Shown here: piece by piece, positions 1-8,319 of the stretch | How the letters are laid out: each line of letters opens with the position of its first letter | Position numbering within the stretch: position 1 is the first letter of the stretch | Source of the DNA: an uncultured Prevotellaceae bacterium | GTDB taxonomy: Bacteria > Bacteroidota > Bacteroidia > Bacteroidales > Bacteroidaceae | NCBI GenBank assembly: GCA_902776935.1 | Contig: CACYRS010000004.1 | Span: forward strand, 1 to 64,000 | DNA: 64,000 nt | Reading direction: 5' to 3' | Translations under genes and position numbers: made by a program | Notes under the pieces: model-generated | Seen by the model: only the letters and a program-made list of their open reading frames with translations | Databases searched by the model: none | Told to the model about the DNA's origin: nothing

Positions 1-1185
1 CTCAAGCCGATGGAATATCCCATCACGATGTTTATGGATATGGCCTGGAATCCTCGTGAGTTCAGCGCAAATAATATCACTGATCACACTCTGCGTTTCT
101 GCACAGAGCTCTTCGGTAAGGACCAGGCTCCTGAGGCTGCACGGATACTGAATCTATGTTGTAAGTATGCTGGCCGTTCTACTGCCGAGATGCTCGATGC
201 CACAACTTATAATGTTGAGACAGGCGAATGGCGCCAGGTAGCTGACGACTATATGCGCCTTGAGACAGAGGCTCTGCGCCAGTATATCACCCTTAAGCCT
301 GAGTATCGCGATGCCTATCAGCAGATTATCCTATTCCCTGTTCAGGCGATGGGAAATATCCATCAGATGTATTACGCCCAGGCGATGAATCTTAAGCTCG
401 CAGCAGAGAATAACCCTGATGCAAATCTTTGGGCTTTGAAGGTTCGTGAGGCGTTTGTTCGCGACTCACTGCTCTGTGCTGCATATAATCACGATATCGC
501 TGGGGGCAAATGGAATGGTATGATGACTCAGAAGCATATCGGCTACAGAAGCTGGAACGATGACTTCCCTTCTGACCGCATGCCTAAGGTGAAGACTGTG
601 GCTGAGGGCAATGGAGGCTATGTCTTCGAGGCTAAGAACGGCTATGTGGCCATCGAGGCTGAGCATTATTTCGAGGCAAAGGCTGACGGCAAGGCTCAAT
701 GGACTGTGATTCCGGATATGGGACGTACTCGAAGTGCGATGACTCTCATGCCGTATACAGAGCCTGCCTATGGAAGTCTGACGTATAAGTTTGCGCTGAA
801 GGAAAGGCTACGGGTAGGCGACCAAGGGTCTGGAATGAGGCCAGATTCAGTAAAGGTTCATATCGTCGTAAAGTCTACTCTCGACTATCTCAACAAGGGA
901 GGGCTTACTTATAAAGTATCTCTCAATGGCTGCGAGCCACAGAGCATCAATTTCAATAGCCGTCTGAATGAGGAGAAGGAGAATATCTACTCTGTATTCT
1001 ATCCCACAGTGGCACGTCGTGTCGTAGAGTCGGTCGTTACCCTGCCTATCGATGCCTCTAAGGGCTCTCATCTGCTGACTCTCACTCCTGATGACCCAGC
1101 TATCCTCTTCGAGAAGATTGTCATCGATGCAGGAGGTTATGAGCCTCAGTTCCTATTCGGCCAGGAATCTCCCTGCAAACGATAA
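1..1185 (+). CDS. GH115 xylan alpha-glucuronidase, C-terminal part (5' truncated)
   Basis: The reading frame is open from base 1, so this is the C-terminal ~394 residues of a larger protein whose start lies outside the window. Resemblance to glycoside hydrolase family 115, which removes (4-O-methyl)glucuronic acid from xylan, rests on the helical segment with the EYPITMFMDMAWNP and RDAYQQIILFPVQAMGNI stretches, followed by the MTQKHIGYRSWNDD segment and a C-terminal beta-sandwich. GH115 proteins are usually 800-1000 residues, so roughly half is missing. A hairpin follows the stop and the next gene has its own promoter, so this is the end of a transcript. No SusC/SusD pair is visible in the window. 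The family call is from recognition of sequence character, not a search. Confidence 0.8.
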   Translation, partial: LKPMEYPITMFMDMAWNPREFSANNITDHTLRFCTELFGKDQAPEAARILNLCCKYAGRSTAEMLDATTYNVETGEWRQVADDYMRLETEALRQYITLKPEYRDAYQQIILFPVQAMGNIHQMYYAQAMNLKLAAENNPDANLWALKVREAFVRDSLLCAAYNHDIAGGKWNGMMTQKHIGYRSWNDDFPSDRMPKVKTVAEGNGGYVFEAKNGYVAIEAEHYFEAKADGKAQWTVIPDMGRTRSAMTLMPYTEPAYGSLTYKFALKERLRVGDQGSGMRPDSVKVHIVVKSTLDYLNKGGLTYKVSLNGCEPQSINFNSRLNEEKENIYSVFYPTVARRVVESVVTLPIDASKGSHLLTLTPDDPAILFEKIVIDAGGYEPQFLFGQESPCKR

Positions 1186-1204
1186 GGGTGCATAACTATC
1201 TAAT

Positions 1205-1235
1205 GGGCACAAGGGCATTTTCCACCTTTGTGCCC
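1205..1235 (+). terminator. Hairpin after GH115 gene
   Basis: GGGCACAAGGG pairs with CCTTTGTGCCC (11 bp including one G-T wobble) around a 9-nt loop, 20 nt after the stop codon. An AT-rich but not T-rich tract follows, so it may be a weak intrinsic terminator or a 3'-end stabiliser. Confidence 0.5.
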
Positions 1236-1253
1236 AAATAATATTGCCCAGAA

Positions 1254-1285
1254 TTTGTCTTTTTCAAAAAATACAATTATCTTTG
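1254..1285 (+). promoter_or_regulatory. Bacteroidetes promoter for 1312 gene
   Basis: A TTTG -33 element (1254-1257), a 20-bp spacer and the -7 element TATCTTTG (1278-1285). The start codon lies 26 nt downstream. Confidence 0.75.
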
Positions 1286-1311
1286 CACATTGAAAATAAG
1301 ACAAAACGCTG

Positions 1312-1890
1312 ATGAAGAAATTTTTAGCGATGGCGATTGTTGCCATGATTGCATTGAGTGCCGAGGCGCAGACGAGCCTCGTGGGCAGGGAGTATCACAA
1401 CCCGAATATCATGTCGGATATATACAAGGATATTGACAGGCAGGTTGCTGATATGAAAGCTAAGGCCCTGATGAAGATGGAGAAGAAGAAGGGCAGTAAA
1501 CTAACCGAGGCGGAAATGAAGGAATTCAATGAGAAAATCGGGAAAGAAGAATCCAAACTCAGAGCCATGAAAAACGGCACGAGCATGGCGATGACTGTGA
1601 CATTCAAAAACGATAAGACAGCCGTTGTGAAGGCCAAGATAAAGATGACCGACGAAGCCATGAAAGCTGCCGATATCGGTTGGCTGAAGCGTAAGGCTCT
1701 GAAGGCTGCGATGGCCGTTATGCCCGCTGCAGACATGCCATACATCATCAAGGGCAATATGGTAATCCTTCAAGACGAAGAGGGGAATGACACCCTCTAT
1801 ATCAGCGCTGACAGAAATTCACTATCCGGCATCTACAGAGGTAAGAAGAAGTCGGAAAATATCCACTACAACCTTGCAAGAACAAAATAA
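1312..1890 (+). CDS. Exported protein of unknown function
   Basis: 192 residues; I do not recognise a family. The N-terminus is a standard signal peptide (MKK, hydrophobic core, ALSAEA before Gln), predicted to leave Gln at the mature N-terminus. The mature part is Lys/Met/Ala/Glu-rich and probably largely helical in its first half (residues ~35-90, a possible coiled coil), with a beta-like C-terminal part. It has its own promoter and a second one follows it, so it is probably monocistronic. A periplasmic location is inferred. Nothing in the sequence reveals a substrate. Confidence 0.7.
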   Translation: MKKFLAMAIVAMIALSAEAQTSLVGREYHNPNIMSDIYKDIDRQVADMKAKALMKMEKKKGSKLTEAEMKEFNEKIGKEESKLRAMKNGTSMAMTVTFKNDKTAVVKAKIKMTDEAMKAADIGWLKRKALKAAMAVMPAADMPYIIKGNMVILQDEEGNDTLYISADRNSLSGIYRGKKKSENIHYNLARTK

Positions 1891-1892
1891 AG

Positions 1893-1900
1893 TAATTTTG
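1893..1900 (+). promoter_or_regulatory. -7 element for acid phosphatase operon
   Basis: TAATTTTG immediately after the upstream stop codon and 25 nt before the ATG at 1926. No clear -33 box was identified. Confidence 0.55.
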
Positions 1901-1925
1901 CACACAAATATAAACATCTGGCAAA

Positions 1926-3224
1926 ATGAGACAGACAATAAAACTATTGATGCTCGCCGCTATTCTTACTCTCTGTGGCTCTGCTACTCAGGCTCAGACA
2001 AAACGATCTGATGAGTTCAGGGCGCGCTATAAACTGAAAGAGGTGGTAGTGATGAGCCGACACAATATCCGTTCTCCGCTGACATCGGGCGGTGCTGCCT
2101 ACATGCGTGTAACACCTAATCAGTGGTTTAAATGGTCATCGCCCAGCAGCCAGCTCTCTGTTCGCGGAGGCGTGCTCGAAACGGTGATGGGACAGTTCTT
2201 CCGAAAGTGGGTGGTCGATGAAGGTCTGCTGCCTGACAATTACCGTCCTACAGGCGAAGAAGTGCTGTTTTATGCCAACTCCCGTCAGCGCACCTTTGCC
2301 ACAGCGAAGTATTTCTCAGCTGGATTCCTGCCTTTCGCAAATGTGGAGATTACCCACAAGCTCCAAGAGGATAAGATGGACCCTATGTTCACCCCTCAAT
2401 TCACAAAGATGAATGATACATACCGCCAAAAGGTGATTGCCGATATGGAAGCTTTGAATGGTGGTCCCAAGGCTTGGATGGAAGCGCAGAAGCCTACTCT
2501 GACGCTCATGGAGCAAGTGCTCGATATGGCTAACTCACCTGCTGCTAAGAACGATACGAGCCACTTCTGGTTCAACGATACTCAGTTTAAGATAGAAAAA
2601 GGCAGCGAGCCTAAGATGTCTGGAGGCTATACGCTTGCCAACAGCGTAGCCGATGCAATAGTGCTGCAATGCTACGAATCGGAGAGCATGTCGGCCTTCG
2701 GACACGAACTGACAACAGATCAATGGCGTGCTATCTGCAAAGTGAAGGAGGTGTACGACGGACTACTCTTCACGACACATTCAGCCGCTGTTAATCTCGC
2801 CAACCCGTTGGTGAGCCGCATCCGTGAGGAACTCAACAAGAGCGACCGCAAGTTTACCTTCCTCTGTGGCCACGACTCTAATCTGGCCAGCATCGGGGCT
2901 GCGTTACGATTCGTATTCCCTGAGACTAAGGATGCCCTCGAAATCCACACTCCGATAGGCTCTAAACTCGTCTTTGAGAAATGGAGTGACGGTACGAACG
3001 ACTATGTAGCAATAAACCTTGTATATCAGAGCCTCAGTCAGCTACAGAATCGCACATTGCTATCGCTCGAAGTTCCCCCAATGGTGCTACCTGTAACCAT
3101 CGAGGGGCTGACTGCTAACAGCGACGGGCTATACCACCTTAGCGATCTCGATGCCCGCATGGCCGAGACAATGGCTGAATACGATGCCATCGAAGACGCA
3201 ACAACAGAAATATTTCTCCCATGA
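1926..3224 (+). CDS. Histidine acid phosphatase (Agp/AppA-like), exported
   Basis: 432 residues with a signal peptide (ATQA before Gln24). It resembles branch-2 histidine phosphatases such as glucose-1-phosphatase or phytase: an N-terminal RHNIRSP motif at residues 45-51, then RGG and a conserved ANSRQRTFATA block, and the C-terminal proton-donor motif GHDSN with His316-Asp317. These enzymes hydrolyse phosphomonoesters in the periplasm through a phosphohistidine. The catalytic signature is normally RHGxRxP; here Gly is replaced by Asn47, with Arg45, His46 and Arg49 kept, so activity is plausible but specificity may differ. The stop overlaps the next start (ATGA), indicating translational coupling to the TSCPD gene. 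Confidence 0.82.
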   Translation: MRQTIKLLMLAAILTLCGSATQAQTKRSDEFRARYKLKEVVVMSRHNIRSPLTSGGAAYMRVTPNQWFKWSSPSSQLSVRGGVLETVMGQFFRKWVVDEGLLPDNYRPTGEEVLFYANSRQRTFATAKYFSAGFLPFANVEITHKLQEDKMDPMFTPQFTKMNDTYRQKVIADMEALNGGPKAWMEAQKPTLTLMEQVLDMANSPAAKNDTSHFWFNDTQFKIEKGSEPKMSGGYTLANSVADAIVLQCYESESMSAFGHELTTDQWRAICKVKEVYDGLLFTTHSAAVNLANPLVSRIREELNKSDRKFTFLCGHDSNLASIGAALRFVFPETKDALEIHTPIGSKLVFEKWSDGTNDYVAINLVYQSLSQLQNRTLLSLEVPPMVLPVTIEGLTANSDGLYHLSDLDARMAETMAEYDAIEDATTEIFLP

Positions 3225-3493
3225 AGACGAAACATATACAATATCAGACCAGCGGCACATGCTCACAGCTCATTGATGTGACGGCCGACGAGAACAACAT
3301 TATCCAGCAAGTATTCTTTCTTGGAGGCTGTAACGGCAACCTTCAAGGCATAAGCCAGTTAGTAAGAGGTCAGAATATCGATGATGTGATCAAGCGCCTC
3401 GATGGCATCCGATGCGGCGTTAAGCGCACATCATGTCCCGACCAGCTCTGCCGCGCTCTGGAGCAGCTTAAAAACGCCCCGCTAAGTGACTGA
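3221..3493 (+). CDS. TSCPD domain protein (TIGR03905-like)
   Basis: A 90-residue protein carrying the RTSCPDQL motif near its C-terminus, plus a second Cys in FFLGGCNGN. The TSCPD domain also occurs at the C-terminus of some ribonucleotide reductases, but the free-standing form has no established function. The start overlaps the phosphatase stop by 4 nt and the end overlaps an in-frame GTG of the next gene, so the three genes form one tight operon. It is cytoplasmic, with no signal peptide. Confidence 0.8.
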   Translation: MKTKHIQYQTSGTCSQLIDVTADENNIIQQVFFLGGCNGNLQGISQLVRGQNIDDVIKRLDGIRCGVKRTSCPDQLCRALEQLKNAPLSD

Positions 3494-3497
3494 TTCG

Positions 3498-5564
3498 ATG
3501 ATGAAAAAACAATTATTACCACTAATCCTTGCCTTAACCTGCATGGTGGCAGTGACTGGTTGTTTGCATAAGAAGCAGCCGGTGCCCACAGACCACGAGG
3601 CTTTCTTTGAGACAGAAGGCATCACCCGTGCCGACTCTATCGTATCAGAAATCAGCGACACTCGCGATATACCTCTTATGATTGCTGTTATCGACAGCTT
3701 GGAGAAGGCGGGCGAACTCTCGTTGGCAAAGACCATCTTCTATCGCACGATAGGCTATAACATGATGGGTCAGCAGAGCACCTCATTGCACTACTACTAC
3801 CAGCTGAGCGATATCAACGTAAATGACCTGTCTACTCAGGCAGACCTCGAAGCCTATGTATATTCATACAATAACTATGTGCGTATGCTTTGCGACATGC
3901 GACGCTATGACAGGGCCCTGCGTGAGGCCCGTGAGGCTGATAGGAAACTCAGGAGCGTCGGCTATAACTCGTTTGCCATTCATCATGACATCGCACAGAT
4001 AATCGGTGAGAGCTATCTGTATATGGATCACGTTGATTCGGCAGCATATCACTTCCAGAAGTCGCTGCAAGGTGTGCGCGATCGTCTGAAGAATTTCAAG
4101 GACCCGTTGGATCAGCGCGAATGCCAGAAGACCATGAATGCGATAGCAAAGGCATATATCCACACCCATCGCTATCGTGAGGCAGAACCCTGGATACAGA
4201 TTCAGGACTCCATCTATGCCGTTGCCGAAAACCACCCCAAGCGCGACTCTGTATTCATGGACGAGATGAAGGCGGAAATAAGCTACAGCAAGGCGCTGTT
4301 GGCTCACGCTCAGGGCAGAAACGCAGATGCAGAGCAGGCTTTCAGCGACTATCTCTCAACCAACACTGCCAAGCAACTGGAGGGCATCATCAACAGCAAT
4401 GAGTATCTGATGCTGACCCATCGCTATAGTGAGGCAGCAAAGAATTACGAGCTGCTTGACAAATTCCTGAAGTCGGGCGGATACAAGGCCGACCTCGAGA
4501 ATATTGGACGATTCATACTGCCCAAATATCGTGCGAACCTACTGGCAGGCAAGAGAGATTCAGCCCTGCGTGTAGCCTCTCTGGTGGCAGAATACTATGA
4601 TTCGGCACTTATCAGACAGAAGATAATCGATGCCGACCTGCTGACTACCGTTTACGACACAGAGGGCAAAGAGCGCCAGATTGCCGAGCAGCGTGCTGAG
4701 TTGTCACATCAACGGCTGATAGCATTGATCGTCATAATGGTTATCTTTGTTACCTTCGTCACAATATATTTTGTTCAGCATCGCAAGGCATATAAGAAAC
4801 TCAATGAGTCGAATCGCCAGCTTGTCTTGGCCAATGAGCGTGCAGAAGAGTCGTCGCGCATGAAGACCAAGTTCATCCAGGAGATTTCCCACGAGGTGCG
4901 CACACCGCTGAATATCATCTCTGGATTCAGTCAGGTGCTGGCCAACTGGGATATCGAGATCAACTACGACGAGTTGCAGGATATCTGTCATAAGATAGCC
5001 GACAACAGCGAGAGGATAACCCATCTGGTGTCAAAGTTCTTAGACCTGAGTATGGTTTACAGCAATGTCGATATCGAGACCAGCGAGACCGTTGCCCCAG
5101 CCGATGTTGCTCGTCAGGCGATAGAAGAGAGTCGTATACTGAAGGCTGCTCATCTCGATTTTCAGTTGAAGGTATCATCTGAGGCAAAATCCCATAGTTT
5201 CGTAACCAATAAGGTGATGGCCGTTAAGGCGCTGAACCAGTTGCTCGACAATGCCATCAAATATACTCAGAATGAGACTCTCGAGAGTGTCGAAAAGGCT
5301 CGCGCGCTCTTGAGTATTGATATTAAGGAGCAGGAGGTGGTCTTCGCAATAGAAGATACAGGCATCGGCATCCCTTCTGAGCAGGCTGAGAACATCTTCC
5401 AAGAGTTTGTTCAGCTCAACGAGTATTCTAATGGAACTGGTATCGGACTCACCATTGCCCGTACGCTGGTGCGTCGTATGGGTGGCGATATCATGTTGGA
5501 TACCAGCTATACCGACGGAGCAAGATTTGTGATGACATTGCCTCTTCGAAGAGACATTAAATAA
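3498..5564 (+). CDS. TPR sensor histidine kinase with lipobox signal
   Basis: About 688 residues. I place the start at the ATG at 3498 rather than the GTG at 3486, because it puts a lipoprotein signal at the very N-terminus (MMKK, hydrophobic core, AVTGC with Cys22). A long helical TPR-like region (residues ~60-390) follows, then a transmembrane helix (~405-425), a coiled-coil linker, a HisKA domain with the FIQEISHEVRTPLN H-box (His ~465) and an HATPase_c domain (NQLLDNAIKYT N-box, DTGIGIP G1, GTGIGL G2). No receiver domain is fused and no response regulator is adjacent, so its partner is unknown. The extracytoplasmic TPRs probably sense a protein or envelope state. The combination of lipobox and internal membrane helix is odd. 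Confidence 0.88.
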   Translation: MMKKQLLPLILALTCMVAVTGCLHKKQPVPTDHEAFFETEGITRADSIVSEISDTRDIPLMIAVIDSLEKAGELSLAKTIFYRTIGYNMMGQQSTSLHYYYQLSDINVNDLSTQADLEAYVYSYNNYVRMLCDMRRYDRALREAREADRKLRSVGYNSFAIHHDIAQIIGESYLYMDHVDSAAYHFQKSLQGVRDRLKNFKDPLDQRECQKTMNAIAKAYIHTHRYREAEPWIQIQDSIYAVAENHPKRDSVFMDEMKAEISYSKALLAHAQGRNADAEQAFSDYLSTNTAKQLEGIINSNEYLMLTHRYSEAAKNYELLDKFLKSGGYKADLENIGRFILPKYRANLLAGKRDSALRVASLVAEYYDSALIRQKIIDADLLTTVYDTEGKERQIAEQRAELSHQRLIALIVIMVIFVTFVTIYFVQHRKAYKKLNESNRQLVLANERAEESSRMKTKFIQEISHEVRTPLNIISGFSQVLANWDIEINYDELQDICHKIADNSERITHLVSKFLDLSMVYSNVDIETSETVAPADVARQAIEESRILKAAHLDFQLKVSSEAKSHSFVTNKVMAVKALNQLLDNAIKYTQNETLESVEKARALLSIDIKEQEVVFAIEDTGIGIPSEQAENIFQEFVQLNEYSNGTGIGLTIARTLVRRMGGDIMLDTSYTDGARFVMTLPLRRDIK

Positions 5565-5576
5565 TATCAGATAAAA

Positions 5577-5954
5577 ATGACAAACGGATTTCATGTAAAA
5601 GACTATGGGCAGCCTGTAAAGCGGTATGTCCAGACGATGGATCTGAAGGACGATCCTGAGTTGATAGCAGAGTATCGTCGTCGCCATAGTAAGGAAGAGT
5701 TGTGGCAGGAGATTCGCGACGGAATCAGCGAGGTAGGTATTCTGGATATGCAGATATTCATCCTTGGCACTCGCCTGGTGATGATTGTAGAGACAGGCCT
5801 CGATTTTGACTGGGACTCTGCGATGGCTCGTCTCGCCACACTCCCCCGTCAACAGGAGTGGGAAGACTATATGGCCATCTTCCAGCAATGTGCCGAAGGA
5901 GCCACCAGCGACGAGAAGTGGCAGATGATGGACAGGATGTTCTATCTCTACTAA
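5577..5954 (+). CDS. L-rhamnose mutarotase family protein
   Basis: 125 residues matching the dimeric alpha-beta barrel family that interconverts alpha and beta anomers of L-rhamnose. Visible features are RYVQTMDLKDDPELIAEY near the N-terminus, the YRRRH..ELWQEI segment that bears the conserved His, and the C-terminal WQMMDRMFYL. It lies 12 nt after the kinase gene and probably shares its transcript. No other rhamnose catabolic gene is nearby, so the true sugar could be another deoxyhexose. A strong hairpin follows. Confidence 0.85.
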   Translation: MTNGFHVKDYGQPVKRYVQTMDLKDDPELIAEYRRRHSKEELWQEIRDGISEVGILDMQIFILGTRLVMIVETGLDFDWDSAMARLATLPRQQEWEDYMAIFQQCAEGATSDEKWQMMDRMFYLY

Positions 5955-5960
5955 TAGAAA

Positions 5961-5997
5961 AAGTGCTGCAAGATTCATCTTACAGCACTTTGCTTTT
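5961..5997. terminator. Terminator hairpin between mutarotase gene and tRNA-Leu
   Basis: AAGTGCTG (5961-5968) pairs with CAGCACTT (5983-5990), and the inner AAGAT/ATCTT extends the stem, followed by TTGCTTTT. It can serve the plus-strand operon and, read on the other strand, the minus-strand tRNA transcript. Confidence 0.75.
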
Positions 5998-6018
5998 CAG
6001 CGTCTTTGTGTACCTAAG

Positions 6019-6100
6019 TACCCAGAGCCGGGGTCGAACCGGCACGGGTTGCCCCACTGGTGTTTGAGACCAGCGCGTCTACCGATTCCGCCATCTGGGC
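6019..6100 (-). tRNA. tRNA-Leu(CAA)
   Basis: The reverse complement folds as a class II tRNA of 82 nt with GCCCAGA/TCTGGGT acceptor stem (closing G-T), discriminator A and T-loop GGTTCGACCC. The anticodon stem is CTGGT/ACCAG with loop CTCAAAC, giving anticodon CAA (reads UUG). The variable arm is long, as expected for Leu. CCA is not encoded. Confidence 0.93.
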
Positions 6101-6141
6101 GAGTAATTGAAGACGAAATTATGGTAAAAAAATGAAAAATT

Positions 6142-6173
6142 CTTGTTTATCTCAATAATATTGCGTACCTTCG
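6142..6173 (+). promoter_or_regulatory. Promoter for manC
   Basis: CTTG (6142-6145), a 20-bp spacer and the -7-like element TACCTTCG (6166-6173), which has one departure from TAnnTTTG. The ATG is 38 nt downstream. Confidence 0.6.
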
Positions 6174-6211
6174 CAACGTAAAATATGAACTATAAGTATT
6201 GGCAAATATAA

Positions 6212-7300
6212 ATGGAGACGAGTAATAATTTTTGCGTGATACTCGCAGGAGGTCGCGGACGACGATTGTGGCCATGTAGCAGAGAGGATGTTCCAAAGCA
6301 GTTTCTGGATTTCTTCGGCACAGGACGAACACAATTACAAGCTACTTACGATAGAATTGTAAAACTGATTCCCAAGGAGAATATATATGTTTGCACATGT
6401 AAGGAGTATTTCGACATGACAAGGGAACAGTTGCCCGATGTACCTGAGCGAAATGTCATGATTGAACCAATACATCGAAATACAGCACCCAGTGTGGCAT
6501 GGGCAGCGATGCGAATACAGAAGATTTGTCCTGAGGCAAACATCATCATGCTGCCATCCGACCAGATGGTGCTTAATGAGCAGGAGTTTGCACGTAGTGT
6601 GGATATTGGATTCAGCTACGTCTCAGAGCATGATGTCGTGGTGGTGATGGGAGTAAAACCTACACGTCCTGAGCCAGGATACGGATATATCCAGTTAGGC
6701 GATCTCAGTTGCAAGCCTGAGGTATATGGCGTGAAGTCGTTCACAGAGAAGCCTGAGCGAGAGTTTGCCAGGATGTTTATGGAGAGTGGCGAGTTTTATT
6801 GGAACACTGGTATCTTCATGGCAAGTGCAGAGTATCTGTTGAAATCCTTTGAGTATATCTTCCCCAACGTGCTTCGTGGGTTGAGATATGATAAGGTGGA
6901 TTATACCTATGATGAAGAGATGGACTATGTGACAGAACACTATCCCCGTTACCCAAACCTCTCGCTCGACTATGCCATCCTTGAACAGAGCCGGCATGTG
7001 TTTGTTATGAAATGTGACTTCGGATGGGCAGACTTGGGAACGTGGCACGCTATCTACGAATCATCGGTAAAGTCAGAGGGTGATAATGTTATCATCGACT
7101 CGATGGTAGAACTGGAGCAATGTAACAATAATGTGATAAAGCTCCCTAAGGGAAAGTTGGGCGTGTTTAATGGTCTCGAAGGCTATATCGTTGCTGATAG
7201 CGATGATGTGCTGCTTATATGTAGGAAGAACGACGACTCGTCGCTGATACGCAAATATGCGAGCGAGGCGAAACTGAAATATGGTGATAAGTTCGTATAA
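6212..7300 (+). CDS. manC: Mannose-1-phosphate guanylyltransferase
   Basis: 362 residues. This nucleotidyltransferase makes GDP-mannose from mannose-1-phosphate and GTP, feeding mannose, fucose and related residues into surface glycans. Diagnostic features are the N-terminal LAGGRGRRLWPCSR loop, PKQFLDF, the metal-binding LPSDQMV segment, SFTEKP and the CDFGWADLGTW signature. The length corresponds to the single-domain form without a fused phosphomannose isomerase. It is monocistronic, with its own promoter and a hairpin terminator shared with the convergent HIT gene. Cytoplasmic. Confidence 0.93.
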   Translation: METSNNFCVILAGGRGRRLWPCSREDVPKQFLDFFGTGRTQLQATYDRIVKLIPKENIYVCTCKEYFDMTREQLPDVPERNVMIEPIHRNTAPSVAWAAMRIQKICPEANIIMLPSDQMVLNEQEFARSVDIGFSYVSEHDVVVVMGVKPTRPEPGYGYIQLGDLSCKPEVYGVKSFTEKPEREFARMFMESGEFYWNTGIFMASAEYLLKSFEYIFPNVLRGLRYDKVDYTYDEEMDYVTEHYPRYPNLSLDYAILEQSRHVFVMKCDFGWADLGTWHAIYESSVKSEGDNVIIDSMVELEQCNNNVIKLPKGKLGVFNGLEGYIVADSDDVLLICRKNDDSSLIRKYASEAKLKYGDKFV

Positions 7301-7305
7301 AAAAG

Positions 7306-7335
7306 AAGCTGTAGCTCAAGGGCTACAGCTTTTTG
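7306..7335. terminator. Bidirectional terminator manC / HIT
   Basis: AAGCTGTAGC (7306-7315) pairs perfectly with GCTACAGCTT (7322-7331). It is flanked by an A-run on the left and TTTT on the right, so it works on both strands. The HIT stop codon lies inside the right arm. Confidence 0.85.
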
Positions 7336-7721
7336 AATTCATCGAGAATCTTTGATGATATTTCCTTAAACTCCTCTTCTGTGAGTTTGAGTTTCTCACG
7401 ACGGAAGTCAACATCCTGTTCCGACTGCATTGGAATAAGATGTATATGAGCATGAGGCACTTCAAGACCTAATACTACCTGAGCCACCTTCTTACATGGG
7501 AAAGAAGCACCAACGGCCTGAGCCACCTTCTTGGCAAACACCTGATAACGGGCAATCTCGTCATCCTCCATATCGAAGATATAATCTACTTCACGACGTG
7601 GTATAACGAGTGTATGACCCTTTACCAGCGGATTGATATCGAGGAATGCATAGAACTCCTCATTTTCTGCACACTTGTAGCTGGGAATCTCACCTGCAGC
7701 AATCTTGCTGAAAATATCCAT
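7323..7721 (-). CDS. HIT family nucleotide-binding protein
   Basis: 132 residues with the histidine triad HAHIHLI (His90, 92, 94) and the N-terminal FSKIAAGEIPSYK typical of the HinT branch. These cytoplasmic enzymes hydrolyse purine nucleoside phosphoramidates or dinucleotide phosphates. The gene starts 1 nt after the greA stop, so the two are co-transcribed. The C-terminal end includes an acidic/basic tail (FRREKLKLTEEEF) beyond the minimal domain. Confidence 0.92.
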   Translation of the reverse strand: MDIFSKIAAGEIPSYKCAENEEFYAFLDINPLVKGHTLVIPRREVDYIFDMEDDEIARYQVFAKKVAQAVGASFPCKKVAQVVLGLEVPHAHIHLIPMQSEQDVDFRREKLKLTEEEFKEISSKILDEFKKL

Positions 7722-7722
7722 A

Positions 7723-8190
7723 TTATCCTACTGTGATTTTGTCGATGCGGAGTTTGATGGTGCCACGAGGAATCTTTACCTCAACCTCGTCGCCTACCTT
7801 ATGGTTAAGCAGTCCTTGTGCGATAGGTGTCTTGATGGAGATCTTACCCTCACGGAGATTGGCCTCACTCTCGCTTACGATAGTGTAGGTCATCTTTGCC
7901 TTGTTCATGAGGTTGGTCATCTCAACCTTCGACAGTATCTGAACAGCATCAGTGCTGAGACGGCTGGTATCAACCACCTTTGCCTCAGAGATGGTCATCT
8001 TCAACTGATTGATCTTATCCTCGAGATGAGCTTGAGCCTCTTTGGCAGCATCATACTCGCTGTTCTCACTAAGGTCACCCTTCTCACGAGCTTCGGCGAT
8101 GGCGGCAGAAGCCTTCGGACGCTCTATGCTCTCTAAACGTTTCAGTTCGGCTATCAGTTTGTCGTAGCCTTCTTGTGACATATAAGCCAT
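7723..8190 (-). CDS. greA: Transcription elongation factor GreA
   Basis: 155 residues, the usual GreA length. An N-terminal antiparallel coiled coil carries the acidic tip EKGDLSENSEYDAA (residues ~38-51), which reaches the RNA polymerase active site to stimulate cleavage of backtracked transcripts. The C-terminal FKBP-like domain includes GDEVEVKIPRGTIKLRI. The start is the ATG at 8190 (MAYMSQEGYDKL). It is the first gene of a greA-HIT operon preceded by a ~125-nt leader that contains an intrinsic terminator (see findings). Confidence 0.96.
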   Translation of the reverse strand: MAYMSQEGYDKLIAELKRLESIERPKASAAIAEAREKGDLSENSEYDAAKEAQAHLEDKINQLKMTISEAKVVDTSRLSTDAVQILSKVEMTNLMNKAKMTYTIVSESEANLREGKISIKTPIAQGLLNHKVGDEVEVKIPRGTIKLRIDKITVG

Positions 8191-8237
8191 GTTATTTACT
8201 TTTTTACAGATTTGTTAATTACTCACTTGGTTGGACT

Positions 8238-8283
8238 GACAAAAAACAAAAGAATCCCGACTGTCGTTAATGTCGGAATCCTC
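8238..8283 (-). terminator. Intrinsic terminator within greA leader
   Basis: On the minus strand, GATTCCGAC and GTCGGGATTC form a stem with one mismatch around an ATTAACGACA loop, followed by TTTTGTTTTTTG. It lies downstream of the promoter at 8320-8351 and upstream of greA, so it can attenuate greA or end a short RNA. Confidence 0.75.
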
Positions 8284-8319
8284 AATGTTAGCATGTCTTT
8301 ATCCTTACTTTTCCGTTTG

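Noticed and set aside
1..1185. Polysaccharide utilisation locus
   Set aside because: Only the tail of a GH115 enzyme is present; no SusC/SusD pair or HTCS regulator is in the window, and the following genes are unrelated.
6019..6100. Possible tRNA-linked integration site
   Set aside because: The tRNA-Leu gene is complete, but no integrase or repeated 3'-end fragment is nearby, so there is no sign of an integrated element.
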